Shown here in pieces: positions 20,168 through 28,898 of a stretch of DNA of 64,000 nucleotides (positions within the stretch are counted from its first letter, which is position 1; every line of letters starts with the position of its first letter). The DNA is from Streptomyces taklimakanensis. GTDB taxonomy: Bacteria; Actinomycetota; Actinomycetes; Streptomycetales; Streptomycetaceae. The position numbers and the translations under genes are program-made. The stretch covers positions 2,792,001 to 2,856,000 of the forward strand of contig NZ_WIXO01000001.1 of the NCBI RefSeq assembly GCF_009709575.1. Direction: 5' to 3'. The notes beneath the pieces are model-generated. The model searched no databases. It was given only the letters and a program-made list of their open reading frames with translations, and had not been told where the DNA came from.

Positions 20168-20794
20168 TCAGCGGTGGAGCTTGGCCACCGCGGTGCGGGT
20201 GGTGTTCTCGAAGTCGCCCAACGGGGCGTCCGCCAGGTCGCCCATCTGCCCCCACTGGACGTAGGTGACGGTGCGTCCGTCGCGGCCCACGGAGAACAGG
20301 GCGATGTCGGTGATGCCCACCTCGTGGTCCTCGGTGTCCAGGCTGTAGACGTGGGCGCCCTCCTCCACCGCCAGCCTGCCGTGGTAGACGCCGCTCGCCT
20401 CCGTCGTGGGGTACTGCCGTTCGACGCGGTCGGCGCAGGTGGCGAGGGACCGGCGCAGGCGGGTGACGAGTTCGGCGGCCCGGGTGGTGGAGGCGGCGAC
20501 CGTGGTGATCTGCAGGCCGCCGGTGTCCAGTTCGGTGCGGAAGGCGCGGTGGCCGGTGCGCCGGTCCGGGAAGACGCCCTCAGCGCAGGGCGCGTCCGTC
20601 TCCGGCAGTCCCTTCACGACCGGTCCGGCCGTCCACGGGGTGGCGGACGGCGGCATCTGCGCGGCGTCGAGGTAGGCCGGTTCGGCCGTGGCGGCGGCCG
20701 GGGTCGCGGCGACCGACCCTACCCCGATGGCGGTGAGGGCTGCGGTGAGCGTGGCGGTGAGCGCGGTGGTGAGCGTGGTGCGGAACGTACGCAT
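20168..20794 (-). CDS. Secreted protein of unknown function
   Basis: 208 aa with a Sec-type signal peptide MRTFRTTLTTALTATLTAAL... cleaved near AAATAEP (about residue 36). The mature part has two well-separated cysteines (CAEGVF and CADRV) that could form a disulfide, and beta-rich segments such as RDGRTVTYVQWGQMGDL. It resembles streptomycete secreted sensor-like proteins, but I cannot assign a family. ATG at 20794 is preceded by AAGGGGG at good spacing; the longer frame upstream is rejected. Divergent from the HTH membrane protein gene 173 bp away. Confidence 0.65.
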   Translation of the reverse strand: MRTFRTTLTTALTATLTAALTAIGVGSVAATPAAATAEPAYLDAAQMPPSATPWTAGPVVKGLPETDAPCAEGVFPDRRTGHRAFRTELDTGGLQITTVAASTTRAAELVTRLRRSLATCADRVERQYPTTEASGVYHGRLAVEEGAHVYSLDTEDHEVGITDIALFSVGRDGRTVTYVQWGQMGDLADAPLGDFENTTRTAVAKLHR

Positions 20795-20967
20795 GCGCGG
20801 TTCCCCCTTGTGGTGGTCGGTGAGGACGTCGAACAGCTTGGGCGGACGGCGGGGACCGGGACAACGCGAACGCGCCCCTGTGGGACGGTGGAACCATTCC
20901 ACCCCCTCTGACGTGGGACTGTGTGGAAGGGGTGGAACACGGACCCGGGACAGGACGGGGCGGACGG

Positions 20968-22182
20968 ATGGCGCCGAAGGAAGCCGAGGTCGAGCGCTTC
21001 GCGGAGCAGGTGCGTGCGCTCAAGGAGCGTTCCGGGCGCAGCTACGGGGCTCTGGCACGGCGGTTGGGCGTGAGTGCCTCGACGCTGCACCGGTACGGCT
21101 CGGGCGAGGCGGTGCCGTCGGGGTTCGCTCCGGTCGAGCGGCTGGCACGGCTGTGCGGGGCCTCGCCGCAGGAGGTGCTCCGGTTGCACCGGCTGTGGAT
21201 CCTGGCGGACGCGGCCCGGCGTCCGCGGACCGCCGCGCCGGCCGCCCCACCGCCCCGGGAACCGGCGGAGCGGGAGCGGACGCCCGATCCGGTGCCCGCC
21301 GCGGAGCCCGAGCCCGAACCCGAGTCCGTGCCCGAGCCGGCGCCCGCCGTCGGGCCCGAGCCCACGGGCGCGGACGCCGTTCCCGGGCGTCGCGCGTCCC
21401 GTCCGCGCCGGGCGGTCCTCCTCGCGGCCGTCGTCACCATCGTCGCCGTCGCCGTCACCGCCGTCGTCACCGTCGCCGTCACCGGGTCGTCCGCGCCGGG
21501 TTCCCCCGGTTCCGGTACCGGAGGCTCCGCCGCGTCCCCGTCCGGCGACACGGCGGAGGCACCGCTGGTCTGGACCGTCGACTCCGACGTCTGGCAGAGC
21601 GGGTGCGACCACGACTACCTGATCGACCGTGAGCCGGAGCAGGTCCCTCCACCGCCGGTGGAGCAGGACGCCGGGCCGTGGGCGCGTTCCCTGGGGGCGC
21701 TGGACGGCGGGAACACCACCGTGCGCGTCTCCCTCCAGGGCACGTCCGGGAGACCCGTGGTGGTGGAGGCGCTGCACGTGCGGGTCACCGAACGCGCGGC
21801 GCCCGTCGGGTGGAACGCCTACCGGATGAGCCAGGGGTGCGGCGGCGCGCTCAGTCCGCGCCACTTCGACGTGGACCTCGACGCGCCCCGCCCCGTCGCC
21901 CGTTCCGTCGCGGGCTTCGACGGCATGGCCGGGGAGCGGATTCCCGCCGTCTCCTTCCCCTACACCGTGACGGCCACGGACCCCGAGGTGCTGCTGGTCT
22001 CCGCCCGGACGACCGACTGCGACTGTCGCTGGTACCTGGAGCTGGAGTGGAGCGGTGGGGGGCGGTCGGGCACGGTCGAGATCACCGACGACGGGCGCCC
22101 GTTCCGCACCAGCGGCATCGGGGGAGCGCCGGTCCACCAGTACGCGGACGCCGAGGGCCGCTGGACCGTCGGACAGGGGTGA
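20968..22182 (+). CDS. XRE-type helix-turn-helix protein with single membrane anchor and extracytoplasmic domain
   Basis: 404 aa. N-terminal cytoplasmic XRE-like HTH (about 8-70: [38 protein letters not shown]). Then a Pro/Glu-rich linker ([18 protein letters not shown]), one membrane helix ([20 protein letters not shown], about 140-162), and a secreted domain of about 220 residues with three or four Cys ([31 protein letters not shown]). This arrangement recalls RodZ-like and one-component transmembrane regulators in streptomycetes. The outer domain fold is not recognised. ATG at 20968 chosen over an upstream one that adds random residues. Confidence 0.72.
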   Translation: MAPKEAEVERFAEQVRALKERSGRSYGALARRLGVSASTLHRYGSGEAVPSGFAPVERLARLCGASPQEVLRLHRLWILADAARRPRTAAPAAPPPREPAERERTPDPVPAAEPEPEPESVPEPAPAVGPEPTGADAVPGRRASRPRRAVLLAAVVTIVAVAVTAVVTVAVTGSSAPGSPGSGTGGSAASPSGDTAEAPLVWTVDSDVWQSGCDHDYLIDREPEQVPPPPVEQDAGPWARSLGALDGGNTTVRVSLQGTSGRPVVVEALHVRVTERAAPVGWNAYRMSQGCGGALSPRHFDVDLDAPRPVARSVAGFDGMAGERIPAVSFPYTVTATDPEVLLVSARTTDCDCRWYLELEWSGGGRSGTVEITDDGRPFRTSGIGGAPVHQYADAEGRWTVGQG

Positions 22183-22286
22183 GGCGGGCGCCCTTCGGGG
22201 CACCGTCGGATGCCGGCGGGTGCCGGCGGGCCGAGTTCGATCATGGCCGAATCCGTCGTTGTCCGGCGGTGGGGAAGGCGGGAATC

Positions 22287-22955
22287 GTGTCTCCCGTGTC
22301 AACTCTTCCGGACCCGACCGTCGTCCACCCCCTGCCCGACCACCACCGGGTGGTCCTGCTCAAGCCCCTGGTGACCGATCCGCGCATCGTGGTCGGCGAG
22401 TTCACGTACTACGACGACCCGGACGACGCCGAGGAGTTCGAGCGGCGCAACGTCCTGTACGCCTACGGCCCCGAGCGGCTGGTCATCGGAAAGTACTGCG
22501 CCATCGCCACCGGGACCCGTTTCATCATGGCGGGCGCCGAGCACCCCAAGCTCGGGGTGTCCACCTTCCCGTTCACCATCTTCGGCGGCGCCTGGGCCGA
22601 GCGGACGCTCGACATCATGACGTCCCTGCCCAGCCGGGGCGACACGGTCGTGGGCAACGACGTGTGGTTCGGCCACGGCGCCACGGTCATGCCGGGCGTG
22701 ACCATCGGCGACGGCGCGATCGTCGCCACCGGCGCCGTCGTCACCTCGGACGTGCCGCCGTACACGGTCGTCGGCGGGAATCCGGCCCGCCCGGTCAAGC
22801 GGCGGTACGACGAGGCGGACGTGGCACGGCTGTTGCGCGCCGCCTGGTGGGACTGGCCGGTCGAGACGGTCGCCGAGCACGTCCGCACGATCATGACCGG
22901 GACGCCGGCGGAGATCGAGGCCATCGCCGACGGGCTGCCGGGCCGGGCCGGTTGA
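22287..22955 (+). CDS. Vat/CatB-type xenobiotic acetyltransferase (left-handed beta-helix)
   Basis: 222 aa, length and motifs of the streptogramin A/chloramphenicol (Vat/CatB) hexapeptide acyltransferases: [67 protein letters not shown] and a C-terminal helix WWDWPVETV. The His in WFGHGA is at the catalytic position of the family. It would transfer acetyl from acetyl-CoA to a hydroxyl group; antibiotic inactivation is possible but substrate cannot be told from sequence. GTG at 22287 follows GGAAGGCGGG; a second GTG three codons later is also possible. Confidence 0.8.
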   Translation: MSPVSTLPDPTVVHPLPDHHRVVLLKPLVTDPRIVVGEFTYYDDPDDAEEFERRNVLYAYGPERLVIGKYCAIATGTRFIMAGAEHPKLGVSTFPFTIFGGAWAERTLDIMTSLPSRGDTVVGNDVWFGHGATVMPGVTIGDGAIVATGAVVTSDVPPYTVVGGNPARPVKRRYDEADVARLLRAAWWDWPVETVAEHVRTIMTGTPAEIEAIADGLPGRAG

Positions 22956-22992
22956 CGGCGGTCGCGGCGAAGGACGAGAGAGGAACCACCTC

Positions 22993-23190
22993 GTGACGGA
23001 GACTCCCGCGCCGCCCTTCGATCCGGGGGCGGAGTTCGACCGGCAGGTCCGCGACCTGATCGGTCTCGGCCATCCGAAGGCGGCCGGCCTCGACGACGAG
23101 CGCTTCGCGGACCGGCCGGCGAGCGGCGGACGGCTGATCGGAACGGCTTCGTCCGGGCTCCTGACGGCCGGTGTCGGTGGTGCCGGGTAG
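22993..23190 (+). pseudogene. Short ORF, possible remnant of a DUF5701-like gene
   Basis: 65 codons from a GTG at 22993 with GAGAGGAACC upstream. The first 40 residues (FDPGAEFDRQVRDLIGLGHP) resemble my recollection of the N-terminus of DUF5701-type actinobacterial proteins, which are much longer. The rest (GRLIGTASSGLLTAGVGGAG) looks like unconstrained translation. A truncated gene relic or small independent gene are both possible. Confidence 0.35.
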
Positions 23191-23230
23191 GTTGTGGGAA
23201 ACCGCACGGTTGTCGACCGGGAGGCAGGGC

Positions 23231-23596
23231 ATGGCGCTGTTCGGGAACGCACACACGGTCGATCCGGCCGCGGCGCAGCAGGAGTACGCGCGGCTGCTGG
23301 GCCAGGGGGAGCAGGTGCGCGCCGCGTACCTGCTGATACGCGACACCATCCTCTTCACCGACCGCCGGCTGATCCTCGTCGACAAACAGGGGATCACGGG
23401 CAAGAAGGTGGAGTACCACTCCGTCCCGTACCGGAGCATCACGCACTTCTCGGTGGAGACGGCCGGGACTTTCGACCTCGACGCGGAGTTGAAGATCTGG
23501 ATCTCCGGCAGCCCGACACCGATCCAGAAGACCTTCACCAAGGGCGTGGACATCTACGAGGTGCAGGCCATCCTGACGCGGTTCGTCACCGGGTAG
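23231..23596 (+). CDS. Bacterial PH-domain protein (YvbH/DUF1696-like)
   Basis: 121 aa, single bacterial pleckstrin-homology-like domain spanning nearly the whole protein: LLGQGEQVRAAYLLIRDTIL, FTDRRLILVDKQGITGKK, YRSITHFSVET and the C-terminal helix TFTKGVDIYEVQAIL. Such proteins form small oligomeric rings and are of unknown cellular role. ATG at 23231 follows GAGGCAGGG; the longer frame from 23171 is not needed for the domain. Ends 39 bp before the stop of the convergent zinc-finger gene. Confidence 0.82.
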   Translation: MALFGNAHTVDPAAAQQEYARLLGQGEQVRAAYLLIRDTILFTDRRLILVDKQGITGKKVEYHSVPYRSITHFSVETAGTFDLDAELKIWISGSPTPIQKTFTKGVDIYEVQAILTRFVTG

Positions 23597-23635
23597 GCGG
23601 AACCGACGGGCCGGCGGACCGGTGGGGCCGGCGGG

Positions 23636-24769
23636 TCAGCGGGGCAGCAGTGCCACCATCAGGACCAGGGAGCACAGCAGCGCGGCGGCGAGAGCGACCG
23701 TCGTGACCTGCCGGATCCGTCGCCGGGAGGCGACCGGGACGACCCTGAGCCGCGTGGGGTCGGGGAAGACGTAGAAGACCTGGTCGGGGTGGGTGACGAC
23801 ATCGACCCGCACCAGGGGCAGGTGATCGAGTTCCACGCGTCTGGCCACCTCCCCCGGCCGGTCCTCCAACAGGGGCTCGACGGCCGCGCGGTGCTCGGGC
23901 GCGAGGTCGTCGGGCAGCGGGTCGTCGGCCGCGAGGACGGCGTGCCGCCAGTCGCCCCGCCTCCTGGCCCGGCGGCGGACGCGGAGCGGCAGGCGTTCCT
24001 CGGGCAGTCGGATCTCCTCGTGGTGGGGCGAGTCCTCGACGACGCCCCGCGTCCAGGTGGTCCGCACGCCCTTCCCACCGCAGGTCTCGTGGTCGGTCTT
24101 CCCCGAGCCGTCGCAGTCCGGGCAGGGCTGGGAGCCCTTGCCCCGGCAGTCCGCGCAGACCGTGCGGCCGTGGCCCCGGCCCCGGCAGTCGGGGCAGGCG
24201 GAGGCGGGCGCGTCGCACAGGGCGCAGTCGGCGCGGGGCACGCCCGTGGCGTCCGCGCTCCTCGGGAGCCGCGCCGCGGTCCTGGTCCTGCCGTCGCGTC
24301 GCAGACCGCTGCCCCCGCACTCGGCGCAGCTCTCCCGCCCGCGGCAGGCGGCGCACCGCATCCACGGCTCGCAGGAGATTCGTCCACGCCCCGCGCACAC
24401 CGAGCAGGGGACCTTGCCGTTGCCGCAGAAGCAGCCGTGCCGGCGCACCGAGCCGTCGAGGAGCAGCTCCCGCACCCGGTGGACACGGGGGTCGCTCGGC
24501 GGGGGCACAAGGTGGCCGTCCAGGTCCTCGTAGACGGGCAGGTGGGAGAGGTCGGGCTGCCCGTTCTCCTCGACGGCCGCCTCCCGGCGCCTCCGGAGGG
24601 AGCGGGTGACGCGGCAGTCGAGGACGGGGCACCGGGTGATCCTCACGGCGCCCAGCGCGCGCAGGTCCGCCACACCGCCGCGCGCCTCGATCAGCCGCCC
24701 GACGGCCGCCAGGACGTCCCCGTCGGTCGGCTCTCCGGTCGGTTGCTCCCAGGTGCGTTGCCCGGCCAT
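23636..24769 (-). CDS. DnaJ-type zinc-finger protein without J domain, C-terminal membrane anchor
   Basis: 377 aa, function unknown. Central region (about 115-235) is packed with CxxC knuckles like the DnaJ cysteine-rich domain: CFCGNGKVPCSVCAGRG, CAACRGRESCAECGGSG, CALCDAPASACPDCRGRG, CADCRGKGSQPCPDCDGSG. No HPD or J domain is present. The C-terminal half is a beta-rich region with Arg clusters (LPLRVRRRARRRG) and ends in one hydrophobic helix (VALAAALLCSLVLMVALLP), so the zinc domain faces the cytoplasm if the helix is a tail anchor. ATG at 24769 has AGGGGG 6 nt upstream; the extension to 24919 is rejected. Confidence 0.75.
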   Translation of the reverse strand: MAGQRTWEQPTGEPTDGDVLAAVGRLIEARGGVADLRALGAVRITRCPVLDCRVTRSLRRRREAAVEENGQPDLSHLPVYEDLDGHLVPPPSDPRVHRVRELLLDGSVRRHGCFCGNGKVPCSVCAGRGRISCEPWMRCAACRGRESCAECGGSGLRRDGRTRTAARLPRSADATGVPRADCALCDAPASACPDCRGRGHGRTVCADCRGKGSQPCPDCDGSGKTDHETCGGKGVRTTWTRGVVEDSPHHEEIRLPEERLPLRVRRRARRRGDWRHAVLAADDPLPDDLAPEHRAAVEPLLEDRPGEVARRVELDHLPLVRVDVVTHPDQVFYVFPDPTRLRVVPVASRRRIRQVTTVALAAALLCSLVLMVALLPR

Positions 24770-24943
24770 GTCCAACACCCCCTGCCGCAGGCGCCCGCGA
24801 CCGGTGCTCCGGCTCCGGTGCGCGGTTGGTTGCCGCACTGTAGTGGGACCTTCCGCCCTTCGGGGCCGGAACGGCACGAACCGGTTCCGATGAAACGTTT
24901 CTCCGCTCCGCCGTCCCACGGATGGACGGCATCCGGTGGACGG

Positions 24944-25582
24944 TCACCTCGCGCTCCGGTCACCGGGGGACGCCTGGCGCCGCAGCGCGGACTTGACCGT
25001 GTCGACCACCAGCCGGACCGCGACGCCCAGGAGCAGCAGCCCACCCGTCATCTGCACCATCACGATCACGCGCGCGGGCTGGGACCGGGCGGTGATGTCG
25101 CCGTACCCGACGGTGCTGAAGGTGGTGAGCGCGAAGTACAGCGCGTCGGTGCGGGTGAGGGGCTCGTTGAAGCTGCCCGGTTCGGCGCGTTCCAGGAGGT
25201 GGTAGGCGGTGGCGAAGAGCAGCAGGAACAGCAGCAGGACGCTCACCAGCGCCTCGGCGGCCCGCAGCATCGGGCGCGGGGAGCGCTCGATCTCGTGGAT
25301 CTCCCAGAGGAAGAGGACGAGGATTCCGGCCGTCCCCAGGACGAGGATGACCGCCGTGCCCCCGGTGAACTCCCGGTCCGACGGCAGCAGGTAGTACGCG
25401 GTGAGGAACACCGTCGCGGTCAGGAGCGGGCGCAGCAGCGCGAGGGCGGACGGGAGCCCCCGGACGGTGCGGAGCCGCGAGGCGGGATCCGTGGGCGGTG
25501 CCGGGTCGGAGTCGGGGCCGGGGCCGGGGCTGGGGCCGGAGTCGGGGCCGGGCGGCGACGGTGGCGGTGGCGGTGGCGGCAC
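24944..25582 (-). CDS. Two-TM-pore potassium channel family protein
   Basis: 212 aa. Pro-rich N-terminus (PPPPPPPSPPGPDSGPSPG), then four hydrophobic segments (LLTATVFLTAYYLL, AVILVLGTAGILVLFLW, AEALVSVLLLFLLLFATAYHL, VIVMVQMTGGLLLLGVAVRLV). The pore loop TDALYFALTTFSTVGYGD carries the K+ selectivity filter TVGYGD and is followed by the inner helix. Likely a small K+-selective ion channel of the Ion_trans_2 type. GTG at 25582 follows GGGAGGAGGAC; no ATG is available in the plausible region, so the start is tentative. Confidence 0.75.
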   Translation of the reverse strand: MPPPPPPPSPPGPDSGPSPGPGPDSDPAPPTDPASRLRTVRGLPSALALLRPLLTATVFLTAYYLLPSDREFTGGTAVILVLGTAGILVLFLWEIHEIERSPRPMLRAAEALVSVLLLFLLLFATAYHLLERAEPGSFNEPLTRTDALYFALTTFSTVGYGDITARSQPARVIVMVQMTGGLLLLGVAVRLVVDTVKSALRRQASPGDRSAR

Positions 25583-25857
25583 GCGTCCTCCTCCCTCCCG
25601 CCGTCCGGTCGGTCGGCCCGCCGGGACCGGCCGGTGGACGGATGCCGGGGCGGGCGCGGCAGGACGGCTTCCCCGGGACGGGGCCGGACCGGCCGGCCGG
25701 CGGGGCGAACCACCCGAACGGCCGGCCCGTGCGCCCCGGTCGGGGGAGAGGGCCACGGGGGAGGCATCACCCTCGTGCCCGAGCGTTCCCCGCCCGTGGT
25801 GCCGTCCGGGCCACTGGGCGCCCACAAGTCCGTGGCGGAGCCGGTGGCCGGGCCGGC

Positions 25858-27333
25858 TCACGGCCGGACGACGACGGTCCAGCCGGGGTTGTAGGTGTCC
25901 GGCACGGTGTGCGCGGGCCAGTCGCGCGCCCACTCGGGGGGCTTCGCGTCGCGCGTCACCACGGCGTCGGCCCGCCTGCGGTTCCCGGGGCCGGCCGAGG
26001 AGCAGCCCGCCGTGTGGGCGACGGGGATCGTCGCGCTGTTGCCCGTGATCAGGCACGGTGCGCGTACTCCCGCCTCGTGCAGGACCGTCGCGATCCGCCG
26101 CCAGTCCTCCCGCGCCCGCTCCTGGATGCCGGCGTGGGCGTGCGCCAGGGTGAGCTGGACGGCCAGGTGACCCGCCAGTGCCACGACGAGGACGACGGCG
26201 ACCGTGCGCGAGCGACGGGCCCGGTCCGCGGCGGCGAGCAGTCCGAGCCCGGCGGGGACGGCGAGCAGCGCGTAGGCGGGCAGCAGGAAGCGCGGCGCCG
26301 CGTAGGGAACGAGGAAGAGGTACTGCGCCGCGGCGGCGAACGCCACGGCCACCGCCGTCCACAGGGGCACGCGGGAGGTGCCCGCGCGGCGCGCGGACCA
26401 CAGGCCGAGCGCGACGAGCAACGACAACAGCAGCCACAGCTCCACCGCAGGCGGTCGCACACCGTCACCGTCGCACGGCCGGCACAGCAGCGGACCGTCC
26501 AGGGCGGTGAACTGGTGGACGAAGCCGAGGACGGGCCGCATGCCGCCCTGGGTGTCGCTCGCCTCCACCAGCCGTTCCCGCACCCCGCCGAACCGGAGGT
26601 ACGCCTCGACGACCCACGGCAGCGCGCCCGCCGCCAGGCCGCCCGCCACGGCCGCGATCCGCACCCCGGCCCGGCCGCGCAGGGCGGGCACCGCGACGGT
26701 GGCCACCAGCAGCGCGACGGCGACGGCGGCGCCGTCGTTGGGTCGCATCAGCGTCACCACGGCCAGGCCCGCGATCACCCCGCCCCACCAGGGGCGGCGC
26801 CGCAGCAGACATCCCGTGGCGGCCAGCGTGCCCATCGCCGTGTAGTGGTTGGGCATGGCGGAGTTCGCGTAGAACAGGGCCGTCCACACGGTGCCGTACA
26901 GCCCCGCCGCCACCCGGACCGCCGACGGCCGCGCCGACACCTCCAGCCAGGGTCGGAACCCCAGGTAGAGCGTGGCGCCGAAGAGCAGCAGCAGCCAGCT
27001 GCGCAGCAGCGGCACCGAGTCGCTCCAGGAGGCGACGGGAGAGAGCAGCAGGGGGACGCCCCGGGTCCGCGGGGCGCTGAAGGGCGTGGCCGGTCCGTAC
27101 GGGCCGAAGCGGGCGGCGTAGACGCGTTCGTCCCAGCCCAGGGGCAGGGTGAGCGGCACCAGGACGGCGGCCAGGACGGTCAGGGCCGCGCACCCGGCCG
27201 CCAGCCGGCGGGCGTCCCTCCGTGCGCTCCGCGTGCCGTGGGGGGCACCGCCGTCCGGGGGCGCGGGGGGAGGGGCACCGGACTTCGCGCCCGCCCGGTC
27301 GGGTATCGCCGAATCACCTGTCACGGCTTCCAC
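25858..27333 (-). CDS. GT-C fold polytopic membrane glycosyltransferase-like protein
   Basis: 491 aa with about ten membrane segments. The first extracytoplasmic loop after TM1 has GWDERVYAARFGPYG, where the acidic DE pair matches the catalytic position of GT39/GT87-like polyprenyl-phosphate-sugar transferases. A second loop holds MPNHYTAMG. The C-terminal soluble part (about 395-491) has CLITGNSATIPVAHTAGC with paired cysteines. Probably transfers a lipid-linked sugar outside the membrane; acceptor unknown. ATG at 27333. Same strand as the K+ channel but separated by 275 bp without any gene. Confidence 0.65.
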   Translation of the reverse strand: MEAVTGDSAIPDRAGAKSGAPPPAPPDGGAPHGTRSARRDARRLAAGCAALTVLAAVLVPLTLPLGWDERVYAARFGPYGPATPFSAPRTRGVPLLLSPVASWSDSVPLLRSWLLLLFGATLYLGFRPWLEVSARPSAVRVAAGLYGTVWTALFYANSAMPNHYTAMGTLAATGCLLRRRPWWGGVIAGLAVVTLMRPNDGAAVAVALLVATVAVPALRGRAGVRIAAVAGGLAAGALPWVVEAYLRFGGVRERLVEASDTQGGMRPVLGFVHQFTALDGPLLCRPCDGDGVRPPAVELWLLLSLLVALGLWSARRAGTSRVPLWTAVAVAFAAAAQYLFLVPYAAPRFLLPAYALLAVPAGLGLLAAADRARRSRTVAVVLVVALAGHLAVQLTLAHAHAGIQERAREDWRRIATVLHEAGVRAPCLITGNSATIPVAHTAGCSSAGPGNRRRADAVVTRDAKPPEWARDWPAHTVPDTYNPGWTVVVRP

Positions 27334-27733
27334 CCGGCCTCCAGTCCGTCCGTCCGCCCTCGAACCCGTTCCCCTCGTTCCGTTCTAACAGCGGACCGTC
27401 CCCCGTGAGCCGGCATACACCGGCACGTCGGGCCGATCGTATGAATTACTCCCTCCGCGCTCGGTGCGGCCGTCGGTCGGGGCCGTCGAGGCGCCGGAAC
27501 GCTCCCGCCGGCTCGGGCGGGTGGATATCGTGGCGCGGTCCGGAGAACACCGGTCCGCGGTCCGCCGTGGAGTCGGCCGCTCCGCCCAAGTCCCCGATTC
27601 TCGCGACGGAGCCCCGGAGCGTCCGATACGTACGATTTGAAGTACGCTACGGCAGCGTTGCCCTCCGAGTCGCCAGACCGGTTGCCAGGACACCCGCCGA
27701 CGCTCTCGACCGGGTTCACGCAAGGAACGGAGT
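27334..27733. other. Intergenic region, 400 bp, divergent promoters
   Basis: Separates the glycosyltransferase (minus) from the acyl-CoA dehydrogenase (plus). Locally A/T-richer near 27437-27450 and 27625-27660, where GATACGTACG and a nearby AGTACG could belong to promoters. I see no ORF with coding bias and no strong hairpin. AAGGA before the ATG at 27734 is the ribosome-binding site. Confidence 0.5.
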
Positions 27734-28897
27734 ATGACGGTGGTGCGGATCGAGTTGGGCGCCGCGGTGGCTGTGGCACGGGAGATCTCCGAGGAGGTCC
27801 TGGCCCCGCTGGCGGCCGAGGTGGACGCCGAGCGGCGGTGGCCCGAGGAGGGGATCACCGCGCTCCGTTCCCGCCTGGGCGGTCTGGTGGTGCCCGAGCA
27901 CTCCGGCGGCATGGGACACGGGCTGTCGGCGGTGGCGCAGGTCGGCGAGGTGACGGGCCGGGCGTGCGCGTCGACGTCGATCTGTTTCGGCATGCACCTG
28001 GTCGCCTCCGCCGTGATCGCCGCGAAGGCCGGTGAGCGGCAGCGCAAGCACTACCTGGAGCCCATCGCGGCCGGGGAGCACCTGACGACCCTGGCGCTGT
28101 CGGAGCCGGGGACCGGCGAGTTCTGGCTGCCGCGGACCCGCATGGAGCGCGCCGGCGAGGGCCGGCTGCGGCTGACCGGGACCAAGAGCTTCGTCACCAA
28201 CGGCGGCCACGCCGACTCCTATGTGGTCTCCACCGTCGCCACCGATCCCGGAACGCCTCCCGGCCAGTTCTCCTGCACGGTCGTCGACGGCGCCACGCCC
28301 GGCCTGGAGTGGGGTCCGGGCTGGAACGGGTTCGGCATGCGCGGCAACTCCTCGCGCGGTGTGGAGCTGCCCGGGGTGGAGATCCCCGACTGGTGCCTGC
28401 TGGGCGAGGAGGGCGACGAGATCTGGTACGTGTTCAACGTCGTCGCCCCCTACTTCCTGCTCGCCATGGCCGGCACCTACCTGGGGATCGCCGCCGCGGC
28501 CCTGGAGGATGCCCGCGCCCACCTGCTGCGCCGCCGCGCGCGCGGCGGCGGCCGCTCCCTGAGCACCCAGCCCGTCGTCCAGCACCGGTTGGGCACGATG
28601 TGGGCCCGCGTGGAGCGCACCCGCCGGCTGATCCACCACGCCGCCGCGGCGGCGGAGAGCGGCTCGCCGGACGCGCTGCCCGCCCTGGCCTCGGCCAAGG
28701 CGGAGGTCGCCGAGGCCGCCGAGGCCACGGTCAACGACGCCCTGACCCTGGTCGGCGGTGTCGGCTACGGCGAGGAGTCCTCCCTGCACCGGATGCTGCG
28801 CGACGCCCGCGCCGCCCACGTGATGTCCCCGGTCACCGACCTGTTGCGGGTGTGGACGGGACGGGCCCTGCTGGACGAACCGCTGCTGGAGGGATGA
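27734..28897 (+). CDS. Acyl-CoA dehydrogenase family protein
   Basis: 387 aa flavoenzyme that would oxidise an acyl-CoA thioester, reducing FAD. N-terminal helical domain with PEHSGGMGHGLSAVAQVGE; middle beta domain with LALSEPGTGEFW and GTKSFVTNGGHADSYVV; C-terminal helices with GGVGYGEESSLHRMLRDARAA. The Glu pair in GYGEESS is near the usual catalytic or structural position, so activity cannot be settled by eye. ATG with AAGGA 8 nt upstream. Its stop lies one base before the start of the phosphatase gene, so the two are cotranscribed. Confidence 0.82.
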   Translation: MTVVRIELGAAVAVAREISEEVLAPLAAEVDAERRWPEEGITALRSRLGGLVVPEHSGGMGHGLSAVAQVGEVTGRACASTSICFGMHLVASAVIAAKAGERQRKHYLEPIAAGEHLTTLALSEPGTGEFWLPRTRMERAGEGRLRLTGTKSFVTNGGHADSYVVSTVATDPGTPPGQFSCTVVDGATPGLEWGPGWNGFGMRGNSSRGVELPGVEIPDWCLLGEEGDEIWYVFNVVAPYFLLAMAGTYLGIAAAALEDARAHLLRRRARGGGRSLSTQPVVQHRLGTMWARVERTRRLIHHAAAAAESGSPDALPALASAKAEVAEAAEATVNDALTLVGGVGYGEESSLHRMLRDARAAHVMSPVTDLLRVWTGRALLDEPLLEG

Positions 28898-28898
28898 C

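Noticed and set aside
24944..26437. K+ channel gene extended to 26437
   Set aside because: The extension overlaps the glycosyltransferase gene in another frame and lacks coding bias.
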